From an uncultured Clostridia bacterium (GTDB lineage: Bacteria > Bacillota > Clostridia > TANB77 > CAG-508), in assembly GCA_947628715.1 (NCBI GenBank), contig CANRAW010000004.1, positions 1 to 63,616 on the forward strand: a stretch of 63,616 nucleotides of DNA, given 5' to 3'. This document shows, one piece after another, positions 20,716 through 29,812 of this stretch. Below the pieces are notes generated by a model. It did not search any database, had not been told where the DNA came from, and saw only the letters and a program-made list of their open reading frames with translations. The translations under genes and the position numbers were made by a program. The number at the start of each line of letters is the position of its first letter. Position 1 is the stretch's first letter.

Positions 20716-21437
20716 TTATTTTATTGCATCAACAAAATTACTTTTCTCCATCCCCTCTAAGTTATAATAAGTCGAAGGAACCAAACCTACAATAACATTT
20801 TCAATTAAAACAATTTCATTAGATATATTCTCCTCAATAATGTTATATGGAGTAAGTATGCTTACATCACAGCCAACATCTAAGTATAATCTATGTATCG
20901 TCTGATTTATTCCGCGTACTTTCAAACTCGCTTCTTACCTTTGTCATTACCGTTCCTGATGTTTCAATTTTAACATTAATACTAGGACCAACTCCAGAAA
21001 AAAACCTTGACCCAGTTAAACTTCCGAAGTCTTAAACTTATCTTGCTTTCACTATCCTTTTCAAATTCCTTTTGTATCTCCTCTGCAACACTAGAAATAA
21101 TCTCATTTATAACAATTATATTTGATTTAAGCATAGTAATATTGTTATCGGCATCTCTATAAATTGTTACCATATCCTCATAAGTGTAATTACTCATAAC
21201 CTCTGTCGCTTTCCTATTAGAAATGAGAGTTGCCTTCTTTTTGCTAGCATCAATACATAATTCATCAATAATCGGATTAATAAAACTTATAACCATAACC
21301 ATTGCAAGAACGGCTATAATTAAAACTATTGTTATTTTTAGTCTTCTTTGTAATCTGATATTTTCTCTTTTGTTAGAAAATTTACCTAAATTGACTTTAG
21401 GTAAATTTATTCTTTTTCTTGAATATATTTTATCCAT
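20716..21437 (-). CDS. yunB: Sporulation protein YunB, with two CGGN sites
   Basis: This YunB-type sporulation protein has one N-terminal membrane segment (residues 30-52) and an extracytoplasmic part. The triplet frame from 21437 ends at SLRL-CGG. Codon 21026-21024 (CGGA): skipping C gives RLGSLTGSRFFSGVGPSINVKIE, the family core. Codon 20914-20912 (CGGA): skipping C gives FESTGINQTIHRLYLDVGCDV. Length 722 minus 2 gives 239 residues, close to the family length. The pattern VxxG(I)NQTxHR is the YunB hallmark. In Bacillus it is expressed in the mother cell. Confidence 0.88.
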
Positions 21438-21446
21438 TTTACTTCA

Positions 21447-22997
21447 TTACACTTTTCCTGCAATCCTGCACATAGAGCATCTCGGAATAAATAATTGCAT
21501 ACCTACATCAATTTTATCAGGATTTTCAATGTTATTTATTCTAGCTATATCTTTAACTGTACTTTTGTATTTTTTTGCAATTTTCCATAAAGTATCACCT
21601 GGCTTTACAAAGTAAATTACCATACTGTATGGATTATCACACTCACCTTCAACTTCTTCAATATTATCTATAACATTTACATTTTCCAAATTATATGAAT
21701 TTGTATTTATTCCTAAATCAACTCTAGCAGTAAGTTCCATATTATCAACAATAAATTCTCTTGAAATAGGGGTAATGTCTATATTAACTCTGCTATCTTC
21801 CGTTATTCCTTCTATCTCTTGTGTAAAGTCAAAAGGAATCCTTTGCTCTTCTGTAATAATGTCATCATCAGTGCTATTTGATAGCACAAGGTTTAAGTTC
21901 AAGTCTCCATTTACCTTTAGTCTATCTCTTGATAAATTTGTTTCATTTATTACAGGTGTAACATAAGCCTCACATACTTTTGTATGCTCAATATCTTGTA
22001 ATTTTACTTTTTCTCTTACATTTACTGTATCTTGTGTATTTTTCATGCCAACCATTGTGCTTACCTTATTTTCTTTAAATGATAAATTCCTGCTTGGGCT
22101 ATACATATCTTGCATAATGCTTATTTCTTTGTTTTCATAACATCTGCAAAAAAGTTCTAGCTCTAGCTCTACATATATTGAATGTTCTTCTGGATTATTT
22201 GGCTTTACAATTACGTTTTTTAATTTGTATTTAACATCACATAAATTATCCTCTGAAACTCCGTACTAAATCAATAAAGCCCATAACAGGTATAGTTTCT
22301 TCTAATTTTTTTATACCTCCGCTCCTCTGTTAAATATAATATTCTTACCTCAATATCTGCCTTTGCTAAGACTTTGTTATAGCTTACTTTTGTTTCTTTA
22401 TTTTTTATGCTAAAGTCAACACTTAAAATTTCTGATAGGTTGTCATTGTTATCAATTATTAGTGTTTCCTTTGCTATTGCTTTTGTGGTGTTTTGCCCAA
22501 CTAATGAATTCATGCTTAAATTTACAATTTGTGATTGTATATCTTCTATATTGTTGACTTGCTTTACAATTTCTTCGTTTTCGTTATAAAATACATCGGC
22601 TTTTACTTCTAACATTGCTTTTAGATTAACTTTTCTGCCATTTAAAACTTTGCACTCTATTTGTTTTATAGTTACTTCTTCGTCTAAAACCATTTTAGGG
22701 TCTATTCCGAGGAAAATCAAGAACTTCTGTAAAATCTATTCCTCCATTAAAGCCTCTTACTCTTCTATCTTCGCTATCAGCCATATACATTAAATATACA
22801 TTAACATTTCCGTCTAGCCTTATTTTTCCTTCTAGTATTTCCTTTTTATATATACATACATTTCCAGTCATACTAATAGAATTTAATATATCAGGCTTTA
22901 CATCTGGTATTATTACATCTCCTTCTACTGTAATTGTAAATGTTTTACTACCAACAATCCTATTTACGCATAAACTCTCTTTAACTGCATCAACCAT
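21447..22997 (-). CDS. SPOCS (DUF3794) and LysM spore-coat-type protein, with three CGGN sites
   Basis: This 515-residue protein has repeated SPOCS/DUF3794 domains and a C-terminal LysM domain (YFVKPGDTLWKIAKKYKSTVKDIARIN) ending CSMCRIAGKV. Such proteins belong to the clostridial spore coat or envelope. Three CGGA sites occur: codon 22709-22707 (DFPGIDPKMVL after skipping), codon 22321-22319 (TEEGGIKKLEETIPVMGFIDLV) and codon 22263-22261 (LVGVSEDNLCDVKYKLKN). Length 1551 minus 3 is divisible by three. In triplets it would split into pieces of about 100, 150 and 220 residues. It lies just upstream of yunB on the same strand. Confidence 0.9.
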
Positions 22998-23108
22998 TAA
23001 AATCCTCCTTACTTTATTACACTCACAAACTTAAAATTAGCAAGAACAAAGAGTATAATTAGGCTTTGTTCTAATAGTTTGTTTATTTATATATATGATA
23101 ACAAATAA

Positions 23109-23137
23109 AAAAAATTCCTAATTTCTTAGGAATTTTT
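23109..23137 (-). terminator. Terminator after veg
   Basis: AAAATTCCTAA pairs with TTAGGAATTTT across a 4-base loop and is followed on the minus strand by a U run, just past the veg stop. Confidence 0.8.
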
Positions 23138-23142
23138 ATCTA

Positions 23143-23463
23143 TTAATCTAGATTTTTTATTTCTTCTGTTTCTTGTTTTATTCTCTTAGGTTCTTCAACT
23201 TTAGGTGGAACAATTGAGCAATAATTTTCTCCATCAAAGATTTGTAGGTCAATTGTTCTTGTTAGCACATCAGTATAACTGTATGTTGCATTTCCTTCTT
23301 CTTCATTGTATTTTACTACAAATAGATTAGGATATGTCTTTTGTAAAGTAGCTTCTTTTTCAAAAAATTTACTTCTTCCTAGTGTACCTCTTACTATTAT
23401 CTTTTGTCCTACTTTTTCTTCAATATCTCCTCTTAAGTTTGTAATATCATCCTTGTAAATCAT
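23143..23463 (-). CDS. veg: Veg family protein
   Basis: This protein has 106 residues, longer than the 86-residue Bacillus Veg, because of an acidic Pro/Lys-rich tail. The core (DITNLRGDIEEKVGQKIIVRG, then VVKYNEEEGNATYSYTDVLTRTIDLQIF) matches the Veg family (DUF1021), a small beta-barrel protein connected with biofilm control and spore outgrowth in Bacillus. It follows yabG in Bacillus too. It has its own strong promoter. Confidence 0.85.
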   Translation of the reverse strand: MIYKDDITNLRGDIEEKVGQKIIVRGTLGRSKFFEKEATLQKTYPNLFVVKYNEEEGNATYSYTDVLTRTIDLQIFDGENYCSIVPPKVEEPKRIKQETEEIKNLD

Positions 23464-23492
23464 TTGATCACCTACTCTATTAAGATAGGTGA

Positions 23493-23521
23493 ATTATAGC
23501 ATTTTTATCATAAAATGTCAA
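23493..23521 (-). promoter_or_regulatory. Consensus promoter of veg
   Basis: TTGACA at 23521-23516, a 17-base spacer and TATAAT at 23498-23493 are exact consensus. The 5' leader forms a small hairpin (CACCTA with TAGGTG, 23469-23491) whose 3' arm covers the AGGTG ribosome binding site, so start access could be structure-dependent. Confidence 0.85.
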
Positions 23522-23631
23522 AAAATCTTTTTTTCTGTAATATTCTGTATTGTGCTATTTTACAGCGTTTTCGTAATTTTATTTTGAAATATTACATTTA
23601 TATTACATTTGTGTTACAAAGATGTAACGTA

Positions 23632-24445
23632 TTACTTTTTTCCTTTTGCAAACCTACCTCCAACTCTTTTTCCTCCGTCTCCAAGTTGCTTTTCTATATC
23701 TCTACTTGTTACTATCATGCTTTTATCTGTTGTTGCAATTTTTTCTGCAACAAGTAGTGGGTCCATGACATCTATTAAAACTCTTGCAGGTGAAGATGCA
23801 AAGTTTGCTCCGAGATGCCATAATTGCCTCAAAGAAACTTTGACATGCTCCTGCAAATATGACTATATCTTTATCTACTCTTGCTGCTCTTTTTGCTTCA
23901 ATTACTGACCTTATAAAATACTTCGAATTTCTGTAGTTATATATATCATTGTAATTAGTTCCATGTTTTATCATTGCGTCATGACCAGTTATAATTACTA
24001 TATCTGGTTCATATTTTTTTATTAATCCACCTATAACATAAGGTTGTCTATTTTCTGGTACATTTTTTACAATTGCCCTTAATCCTAATTTATTATAATA
24101 TTTTTCCGATTTTTGTGTATATTTTTTATCTCCGTCTAAGTGTAAAATTAAAGCACTTGTGTTTTTGTTTATATATCTATTTTTTCCTGAAAAGAATTCT
24201 TTTCCTGCAATACTTAATTTATGTTTTATTTTATCTTCTATTCCTCTTTTTTCTGTGTCTATTTGGTCTTTTTCTATTTTTTCTAAATCGTCTAACGGGC
24301 TATCTGCCTCTATTCTATAATTTACGCCTTTAAGTATCGCATACGCTTTTTCTTTGCTATTAATTTTTATGATTCTATCTATATAAAAGAGAATATCTTT
24401 GCCATACGATATTCTTCCAACAATATCTCCCCTCTTGAATTCCAC
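23632..24445 (-). CDS. yabG: Sporulation-specific protease YabG, with one CGGN site
   Basis: YabG is a cysteine-type protease that trims spore coat proteins. I chose GTG 24445 (VEFKRGDIVGRISYG), which has GAGG 8 bases upstream and matches the family N-terminus. The triplet frame diverges after FFEAIMAS-CGG. Codon 23812-23810 (CGGA): skipping C gives ASGANFASSPARVLIDVMDPL and runs to 23632. FAGACQSFFEA, with the presumed catalytic Cys region, and ITGHD are present. Length 814 minus 1 gives 270 residues, near family length. It lies next to veg. Confidence 0.9.
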
Positions 24446-24453
24446 TTTCCACA

Positions 24454-24487
24454 CCTCATAAATTTGTTCTTAATTCATTTTATGAGG
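24454..24487 (-). promoter_or_regulatory. Hairpin in the yabG leader
   Basis: CCTCATAAA and TTTATGAGG form a 9-base stem with a 16-base loop. On the yabG transcript the 3' arm contains the GAGG ribosome binding site, so it could mask the start; on the plus strand it precedes TTTTTT and could act as a terminator. Confidence 0.45.
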
Positions 24488-24530
24488 TTTTTTGTTAAAA
24501 TGTGACAAATATTGTCTTTAACAAGATTAA

Positions 24531-24558
24531 AAAAAGTGGCTTAGATTTGCCACTTTTA
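24531..24558 (-). terminator. Terminator of the spoVA operon
   Basis: AAAAGTGGC pairs with GCCACTTTT across an 8-base loop, with a U run following on the minus strand. It overlaps the spoVAE stop codon. Confidence 0.8.
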
Positions 24559-24945
24559 TTGTTTTTTCATTTTTGGTTTTGCAAGAAGTGATGCAATATA
24601 TCCAAAGAAGATTGCAGCTGATATTCCTCCTGCTGCATTTTTTATTCCTCCAGTAAATGCACCTATAAGTCCTAATTCATTTACTCCTTTTATTGCTCCC
24701 TTTGCTAAATTATTTCCAAAGCCTGTTATAGGTACTGTTGCTCCTGCTCCTGCAAAGTCTACCAAATAGTCATATATTCCAAGTCCACCTAAAACAGCTC
24801 CAAGAGTTACAAATAGCACTAATATTCTTGCAGATGTTATTTTTGTTTTATCTATTAAAATTTGACCAATAACACATATAATTCCACCAACAATAAAACA
24901 CCAAACGTAATCCATTATATTTAAACTGTTAAAAAATTCGTTCAT
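24556..24945 (-). CDS. spoVAE: Stage V sporulation protein AE
   Basis: This 129-residue membrane protein has four hydrophobic segments. It matches SpoVAEb (CVIGQILIDKTK, then GAGATVPITGFGN). It is part of the SpoVA channel that moves Ca-dipicolinate into and out of the spore. The order is spoVAC-spoVAD-spoVAE as in other Firmicutes. Confidence 0.92.
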   Translation of the reverse strand: MNEFFNSLNIMDYVWCFIVGGIICVIGQILIDKTKITSARILVLFVTLGAVLGGLGIYDYLVDFAGAGATVPITGFGNNLAKGAIKGVNELGLIGAFTGGIKNAAGGISAAIFFGYIASLLAKPKMKKQ

Positions 24946-24957
24946 TTATAACCCCTC

Positions 24958-25962
24958 CTATAGTTCTATTGCAACTGCATGAGCTATTCCTGGTATGCTT
25001 TCGCCTTGTTGTGAAGATGTAGAATTCATTAAGGCACCTGTCGCAATAAGTAAAATCTTTTTATATTTTTTTGCTTTCAATTGGTTGAATAAATACCCAG
25101 AAAAGACTGTTCCACAACATGCGCATCCGCTTCCCCCTGAGTGTGTATCTTGTTTTTCTTTGTCAAACATTAACACACCGCAGTCATTATAATTTTCTTT
25201 TACATTGTATCCATAAGTCTGAAGCATATCAATTACAATTTCTTTTCCTATATATCCTAGGTCTCCTGTGAAAATTCCATCATAATAACTAGGATTTCTT
25301 CCTGTGTCTTTAAAATGTGCAACAAGCGTATCAACTGCTGCTGGAGCCATTGCAGCTCCCATATTATTTGCATCTTTTATTCCTTTATCTATAATTTTTC
25401 CTGGAGTTGCACAAGTTACAAATGGCCCTGTTCCAGATGATGATATGATTCCAGCTCCTGAGCCTGTTACAGTCCATTGTGAGCTAGGAGGCCTTTGGTT
25501 TCCAAGCTCTAATGGGAATCTAAATTGTTTTTCTGCACTACAGAAGTGGCTAGATGTTGCAAAAAGCACATTGTTTGCTGCTCCTGATTCAGTTAATATG
25601 CTTGATAAAATCATTCCTTCTACGAAAGTTGAACATGCACCAAATATTCCAAAATATGGTATATTAAGTTCTCTTAATCCAAAATTGGATGATATACATT
25701 GATTAAGAAGATCCCCTGCAAAGCAATAGTCTATACTATCTGATGGAAGTCCTGATTTATTTATAACAAGATTTACTGCTTGTTTTATTATTTTGCTTTC
25801 AGCCTTTTCCCAAGTTTCTTCTCCCCAAAATTCGTCTTCTAATAATGTGTCAAAATATTTTGCGAGTGGTCCTTGTGCTTCTTTTGGTCCAACGACTGAA
25901 GCAGTTTCTAGTATAGTTTGTGGTTTATCAAATTTTATTGTTTGTTTACCTATTTTTTGCAT
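24958..25962 (-). CDS. spoVAD: Stage V sporulation protein AD
   Basis: This 334-residue thiolase-fold protein binds dipicolinate in Bacillus. It carries GACSTFVEGMILSS, FATSSHFCSAEKQFRFPLE and HSGGSGCACCG, the SpoVAD hallmarks. It is intact and tightly linked to spoVAC upstream and spoVAE downstream. Confidence 0.94.
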   Translation of the reverse strand: MQKIGKQTIKFDKPQTILETASVVGPKEAQGPLAKYFDTLLEDEFWGEETWEKAESKIIKQAVNLVINKSGLPSDSIDYCFAGDLLNQCISSNFGLRELNIPYFGIFGACSTFVEGMILSSILTESGAANNVLFATSSHFCSAEKQFRFPLELGNQRPPSSQWTVTGSGAGIISSSGTGPFVTCATPGKIIDKGIKDANNMGAAMAPAAVDTLVAHFKDTGRNPSYYDGIFTGDLGYIGKEIVIDMLQTYGYNVKENYNDCGVLMFDKEKQDTHSGGSGCACCGTVFSGYLFNQLKAKKYKKILLIATGALMNSTSSQQGESIPGIAHAVAIEL

Positions 25963-25979
25963 TAATAAAAACCTCCTTT

Positions 25980-26444
25980 TTAAACTAGAGTAACACTTTG
26001 TGTATTAAATATTAAATAAATAATTCCAACAAGTATTGATGCAGAAATTCCGAAAACTAATACTGGTCCTGCTACTGTAAACATTTTTGCACCAACTCCC
26101 ATGACATATCCTTCAGATTTATATTCCATTGCTGGCGATACTATTGAGTTTGAAAATCCAGTTATTGGAACAATAGAACCTGCACCTGCAAATTTTCCGA
26201 TTTTATTAAATAGGTTTAGTCCTGTTAAAAATGCACTTAGTCCAATTAATATAATTGAAGCAATTGTTCCTGAAACGTCTTTGTCAAATCCTCTAAATTT
26301 GCATACATCGAGAATTACTTGTCCTATAGAGCATATTAAACCGCCAACCCAAAATGCGTTAAAGCAGTTTTTTATAATTGGCGAATTTGGTGTTTTTTTG
26401 TCTACATATTTTTGATATTGGGCATTTGTTTGTATTTTTTCCAT
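25980..26444 (-). CDS. spoVAC: Stage V sporulation protein AC
   Basis: This 154-residue SpoVAC membrane protein has NCFNAFWVGGLICSIGQ and GAGSIVPITGFSNS. The Bacillus homologue acts as a mechanosensitive channel during germination. It is the first spoVA gene here; spoVAA, AB and AF are not in the window. Confidence 0.93.
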   Translation of the reverse strand: MEKIQTNAQYQKYVDKKTPNSPIIKNCFNAFWVGGLICSIGQVILDVCKFRGFDKDVSGTIASIILIGLSAFLTGLNLFNKIGKFAGAGSIVPITGFSNSIVSPAMEYKSEGYVMGVGAKMFTVAGPVLVFGISASILVGIIYLIFNTQSVTLV

Positions 26445-26464
26445 AAAATTTCTTCCTTTCTTGT

Positions 26465-26680
26465 TTAATCTTCTCTTTCTCTATCAATAGTAAAACTTAA
26501 GTCTAAATCTACAAAAAATTCTGTAAGTTTCTTTCCTGATATTGTTGCTCTTTGGTCTAATATCTTCACATTTGTTAAATAGTCTATTGTTTTAGAAGCC
26601 TCGCTTACTGCTTGTACTATAGCATCTTTCCATGATACTGTTGATGATCCAGTAATTAATAAATGTTTTTGTGTTGCCAT
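26465..26680 (-). CDS. Dodecin-family flavin-binding protein
   Basis: The protein has 71 residues. The pattern SSTVSWKDAIVQAVSEASKT at its start and FFVDLDLSF at its end match dodecin, a small dodecameric flavin store. A good AGGAGG lies before the ATG. It is directly upstream of spoVAC on the same strand, so it may be co-expressed in spores; this is inference. The family call is moderately sure. Confidence 0.65.
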   Translation of the reverse strand: MATQKHLLITGSSTVSWKDAIVQAVSEASKTIDYLTNVKILDQRATISGKKLTEFFVDLDLSFTIDRERED

Positions 26681-26821
26681 TATAATCCTCCTTTCTCACA
26701 ATAGATATGAATTTATATGGTAGATATTATTTGCAATTTATAGAAATATATACAGGAATTAAATTATTTTATAAATTTTGAAAATTCACATAATTTTTTT
26801 GACACGTTGTTGCTTGTTTCA

Positions 26822-26850
26822 TTGACTAGAGGCTTGTTTTATGCTATAAT
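26822..26850 (+). promoter_or_regulatory. Promoter of the foreign-composition cassette
   Basis: TTGACT at 26822-26827, a 17-base spacer and TATAAT at 26845-26850. A 5' leader follows with a hairpin (TTGGGGA against TCCCCAA, about 26889-26910) and then AGGAGGG before the ATG at 26936. Confidence 0.8.
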
Positions 26851-26935
26851 GAAAATGGCACATAAATTATGTTATGTTGCTAGCGAACTTGGGGATGCTC
26901 TATCCCCAAATAAAAGAGACTATAGGAGGGTCTTA

Positions 26936-27499
26936 ATGTACAGTTACGACGAATTTAACGAAAACTTGGTCGAACATTTTTCGCCTGAGGTGCGAGAGAT
27001 GTACGACATGAAACTCCGTCACTGGAGTTCAGTCAAGCCTGAGCTTGTGCTGAACTTCGAACTAACGGCTGACGATGAAAATGAAGCCGAGATTGAAGCC
27101 CGTGCGAGGGCGGAAATCGACGCTTTTGAACGGAGGCAGTCTTATTTGGATGAGGTAGAATTCATCCTTAAATCAATTGCCCCGTTAACGACGGCAGAAG
27201 TAGAACAAGAACTCTATGAGATGTATAAAGAACGCATTTCCAACGCCCGTCGTGCACAGCGTCGGCGTGACAGATATTTTAAGGATGTGGCTCACAAAAA
27301 ACACATCCGCAAAATAAAAAAGTCTCGCCGTAAAATCGAGGAGCTCAAGGCTTCTTTTTTCCGGAATAATCGAAACCGTTGCGAAGACTGGGACGGGGAA
27401 CCGGTTAATGATATCTTTGAGGAAAAGTTCGTTCCCGATTGGCTAGTACCTGACGATGATGATATCCCGTATGGTGATAGCAAACCGTTGACTTGGTAA
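26936..27499 (+). CDS. Orphan charged protein of foreign base composition (187 aa)
   Basis: I recognise no family. The 187-residue product is highly charged: an acidic N-terminal half, a basic Arg-rich middle (residues 100-145) and an acidic tail (PDDDDIPYG). ATG 26936 has AGGAGGG 5 bases upstream. Its base use is unlike any neighbour: it is roughly half G+C, with many CGT/CGC/GCC/GAG codons in a genome that otherwise uses AGA and A/T-ending codons. It has three ordinary in-frame CGG codons (27131, 27263, 27362). If the first were read as a four-base codon the frame would stop within ten codons. Together with its own promoter and terminator this suggests a recently acquired cassette, or one translated under different conditions. 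Confidence 0.6.
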   Translation: MYSYDEFNENLVEHFSPEVREMYDMKLRHWSSVKPELVLNFELTADDENEAEIEARARAEIDAFERRQSYLDEVEFILKSIAPLTTAEVEQELYEMYKERISNARRAQRRRDRYFKDVAHKKHIRKIKKSRRKIEELKASFFRNNRNRCEDWDGEPVNDIFEEKFVPDWLVPDDDDIPYGDSKPLTW

Positions 27500-27520
27500 T
27501 CCAATCTAAGAGTCTCTTTC

Positions 27521-27552
27521 GAGGAGCCCGACTTCTGGGCTCCTCACTTTTT
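27521..27552 (+). terminator. Terminator of the foreign cassette
   Basis: A GC-rich 9-base perfect stem (GAGGAGCCC/GGGCTCCTC) with a 7-base loop is followed by a T run. It is stronger than the host terminators nearby. Confidence 0.9.
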
Positions 27553-27558
27553 TAGTAT

Positions 27559-27595
27559 AAAAATACCCAAAAGGCAAAACCTTTTGGGTATTTTT
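27559..27595 (-). terminator. Terminator of rplM-rpsI
   Basis: A 14-base perfect stem (AAATACCCAAAAGG and complement) with a 5-base loop has A/T runs on both sides. It serves the convergent ribosomal protein operon. Confidence 0.88.
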
Positions 27596-27609
27596 GGATA
27601 TATATTTTT

Positions 27610-28017
27610 CTATCTCTTACTAAATTGTGGAGCTTTTCTAGCTTTTTTAAGACCATATTTCTTTCTTTCTTTCATTCTTTGATCTCTTGTTAAGAATCCT
27701 TTTTGTTTTAGAACTGGTCTATATTCGCTATTTGCTTCATTTAAGGCTCTTGCTAACCCATGACGTATAGCTCCAGCTTGACCTGAGAATCCTCCACCTG
27801 TTACTTTACAAATAACATCGTATTTATTTAAAGTATCTGTTGCAACTAATGGTTGTCTAACAATTACCTTTAATGTTTCTAAGTTTAAGTATTCGTCTAT
27901 ATCTTTAGAATTTATTGTTATTTTTCCTGTACCTGGTACTATTCTTACTCTAGCGATTGAACTTTTTCTTCTTCCTGTACCATAAAACATTATTTTATCT
28001 GAATTTGCTTTAGGCAT
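27610..28017 (-). CDS. rpsI: 30S ribosomal protein S9
   Basis: This 135-residue protein has the S9 signature [19 protein letters not shown] and the basic C-terminal tail [12 protein letters not shown] that reaches the P site. It follows rplM by 15 bases. Confidence 0.97.
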   Translation of the reverse strand: MPKANSDKIMFYGTGRRKSSIARVRIVPGTGKITINSKDIDEYLNLETLKVIVRQPLVATDTLNKYDVICKVTGGGFSGQAGAIRHGLARALNEANSEYRPVLKQKGFLTRDQRMKERKKYGLKKARKAPQFSKR

Positions 28018-28032
28018 TTATTTTTCCTCCTT

Positions 28033-28467
28033 TTAAAATTCCCATACTTCTGGTTTTTGAGCTATATTTTCATGTTCTGCTCCTGCATAAACTCTTAATT
28101 TTTTTATGCTTTGTCTTCCTAAGCTGTTATGTGGAAGCATACCTTTAATTGCTAACATCATTGCTTTTTCTGGATTATTTTTTAACATATCTTTTGCTGA
28201 TATTTCTCTCATTCCTCCAATATATCCTGAATGATGTCTATAAACTTTTTGATTCATTTTATTTCCTGTTAAAATAACTTTGTCACAATTAATAATAATT
28301 ACATGGTCTCCAACATCAATATTTGGTGTATAAGTAGGTTTATGTTTTCCTCTTAATAATTTTGCAGCTTCTGTTGCAACTCTTCCTAGAGGTTTGCCTT
28401 CTGCATCAATTATATACCATTTTCTAACTATTTCATCTTTTTTTATACTATAAGTAGTATTATTCAT
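28033..28467 (-). CDS. rplM: 50S ribosomal protein L13
   Basis: This 144-residue L13 has [30 protein letters not shown] and [10 protein letters not shown]. It is the first gene of the rplM-rpsI operon, with a leader of about 100 bases. Confidence 0.97.
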   Translation of the reverse strand: MNNTTYSIKKDEIVRKWYIIDAEGKPLGRVATEAAKLLRGKHKPTYTPNIDVGDHVIIINCDKVILTGNKMNQKVYRHHSGYIGGMREISAKDMLKNNPEKAMMLAIKGMLPHNSLGRQSIKKLRVYAGAEHENIAQKPEVWEF

Positions 28468-28578
28468 GGCTAATTCATTTCCTCCATTTTCATCTTAAAT
28501 TGATTAAATATATAGTTATAATGCAGTTTACCGGGAAAAAACTGTATTACATGGATATATTTATCATAATGCTATAAT

Positions 28579-28607
28579 ATTCTATAATAATTTTCCTTTA
28601 ATGTCAA
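28579..28607 (-). promoter_or_regulatory. Promoter and leader of rplM-rpsI
   Basis: TTGACA at 28607-28602, a 17-base spacer and TAGAAT at 28584-28579. The leader (about 28470-28570) contains a hairpin with ACAGTTT and AAACTGC arms around a CCCGG core (about 28525-28550), which could be an L13-type autoregulatory leader. That assignment is inference. Confidence 0.65.
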
Positions 28608-28635
28608 TACTTTTAGTAAATTTTTTTGCTTAAAG

Positions 28636-29196
28636 TTACGTATTTGACAATATTTTATTTCTAAGACTAATTGTATCTGGATGTATTAATCTTGAATTTT
28701 TTATTGATTTTTCTAAAACAAAATCTATAATTATTACAATTGCTTTATTTAAGTCAGTTTTGGCAATCTCTCTTAATTCCTCCACACCATCATATTCTCT
28801 ATTTTCTTCTATTTTATCTGCTATGTATATAATCTTAGCAAATCTATCCATTTTTTCATTTCCTGTTGTATGGTAAAGAATTGCTTTTTGTATTTCTTCA
28901 TTTGCATTATATTTTTCCTTTGCAATACTTGCTCCTAGTTTTGCGTGTAATAAGGCTGGTTGCTTTTTTTCAATTTCGTCTATTACTATATTATGTTCTA
29001 GAACATATTTATCAATTTCTTCTTTATTCATTTCTTTTGCTATATCATGTATTAATCCTGCAAATTCTGCATCTTTTTCATTTTCTCCATAAATTTTTGC
29101 AAGTTCCTTTGCAGATTTCATTGTTCCAACTGAGTGATTATATCTCTTTTCTGATAAGTTTTCCTTCAAATAATTTTTTACTTCCTCAATATTCAT
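28636..29196 (-). CDS. yqeK: YqeK-type HD-domain hydrolase
   Basis: This 186-residue HD-superfamily protein has RYNHSVGTMKSAKELA, GLIHDIAKEM (HD metal site) and LLHAKLGASIAKEKY. It matches YqeK, a symmetric Ap4A hydrolase family in Firmicutes. It is usually beside nadD; nadD is not here. Confidence 0.88.
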   Translation of the reverse strand: MNIEEVKNYLKENLSEKRYNHSVGTMKSAKELAKIYGENEKDAEFAGLIHDIAKEMNKEEIDKYVLEHNIVIDEIEKKQPALLHAKLGASIAKEKYNANEEIQKAILYHTTGNEKMDRFAKIIYIADKIEENREYDGVEELREIAKTDLNKAIVIIIDFVLEKSIKNSRLIHPDTISLRNKILSNT

Positions 29197-29232
29197 TTTT
29201 TATCTTGTTCCTTTCTACCTTTGACCTTAACA

Positions 29233-29787
29233 TTATACATATTCCTCGTAAATTTTATAATAATTAATAACTTTTCTTACATAGTTGTTAGTTTCTTTAT
29301 ATGGTATGTTTTCAATATCTGTACCGTCTTCTTTTATAATTCCCTCGTTTATCCAATTTGTAACTGTTCCTAAGCCTGCATTATATGCTGCAATGGCTAA
29401 GTAATAGTTATAATTATAATATTTTAAAAGTGATGCAAAATACATTGTTCCAAGTTCTATATTGCTTTTTGGATCTTTTAAATTAACTTCATCCATCCCT
29501 ATTTTTTCTGCAACTTCTATGCCAGTTTTTTCCATAATTTGCATTAATCCTATTGCACCACTTTTTGAAACGATTTCTGAGTCGAAATTGCTTTCTGCTT
29601 TTATTAACGCGTATATCCAGCTACTTTCTATTTGGTATTTTTCTGAGGATGCAATTACATACTCTGAATATTTTTTTGGATAAACTGTTTTTAGTACTAT
29701 ATGATATAAATTATATAATATAATTGCAATTAAAAATATAATTAATATGGTTTTTATATTCTTTTTGGAAAATATTTTGTTTTTTAT
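29233..29787 (-). CDS. Lytic transglycosylase (SLT domain), start codon unresolved
   Basis: This soluble lytic transglycosylase-like protein has an N-terminal membrane segment (ILIIFLIAIILYN) and an SLT domain with the catalytic Glu in LIKAESNFDSE, GAIGLMQIM and AAYNAGLG. It cleaves the peptidoglycan glycan strand outside the membrane. The in-frame region reaches back to 29787 without any ATG, GTG or TTG: upstream in the same frame come ATG-ATA-TAA (29796-29788) with a good GAAGGGA before it. Either ATA 29787 is used, or initiation at ATG 29796 is followed by re-initiation, or the site carries a mutation. The first ATG inside the conserved domain (29544) would give an inactive fragment. Confidence 0.75.
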   Translation of the reverse strand: MKNKIFSKKNIKTILIIFLIAIILYNLYHIVLKTVYPKKYSEYVIASSEKYQIESSWIYALIKAESNFDSEIVSKSGAIGLMQIMEKTGIEVAEKIGMDEVNLKDPKSNIELGTMYFASLLKYYNYNYYLAIAAYNAGLGTVTNWINEGIIKEDGTDIENIPYKETNNYVRKVINYYKIYEEYV

Positions 29788-29812
29788 TTATATCATTCCC
29801 TTCTATTTTTTA

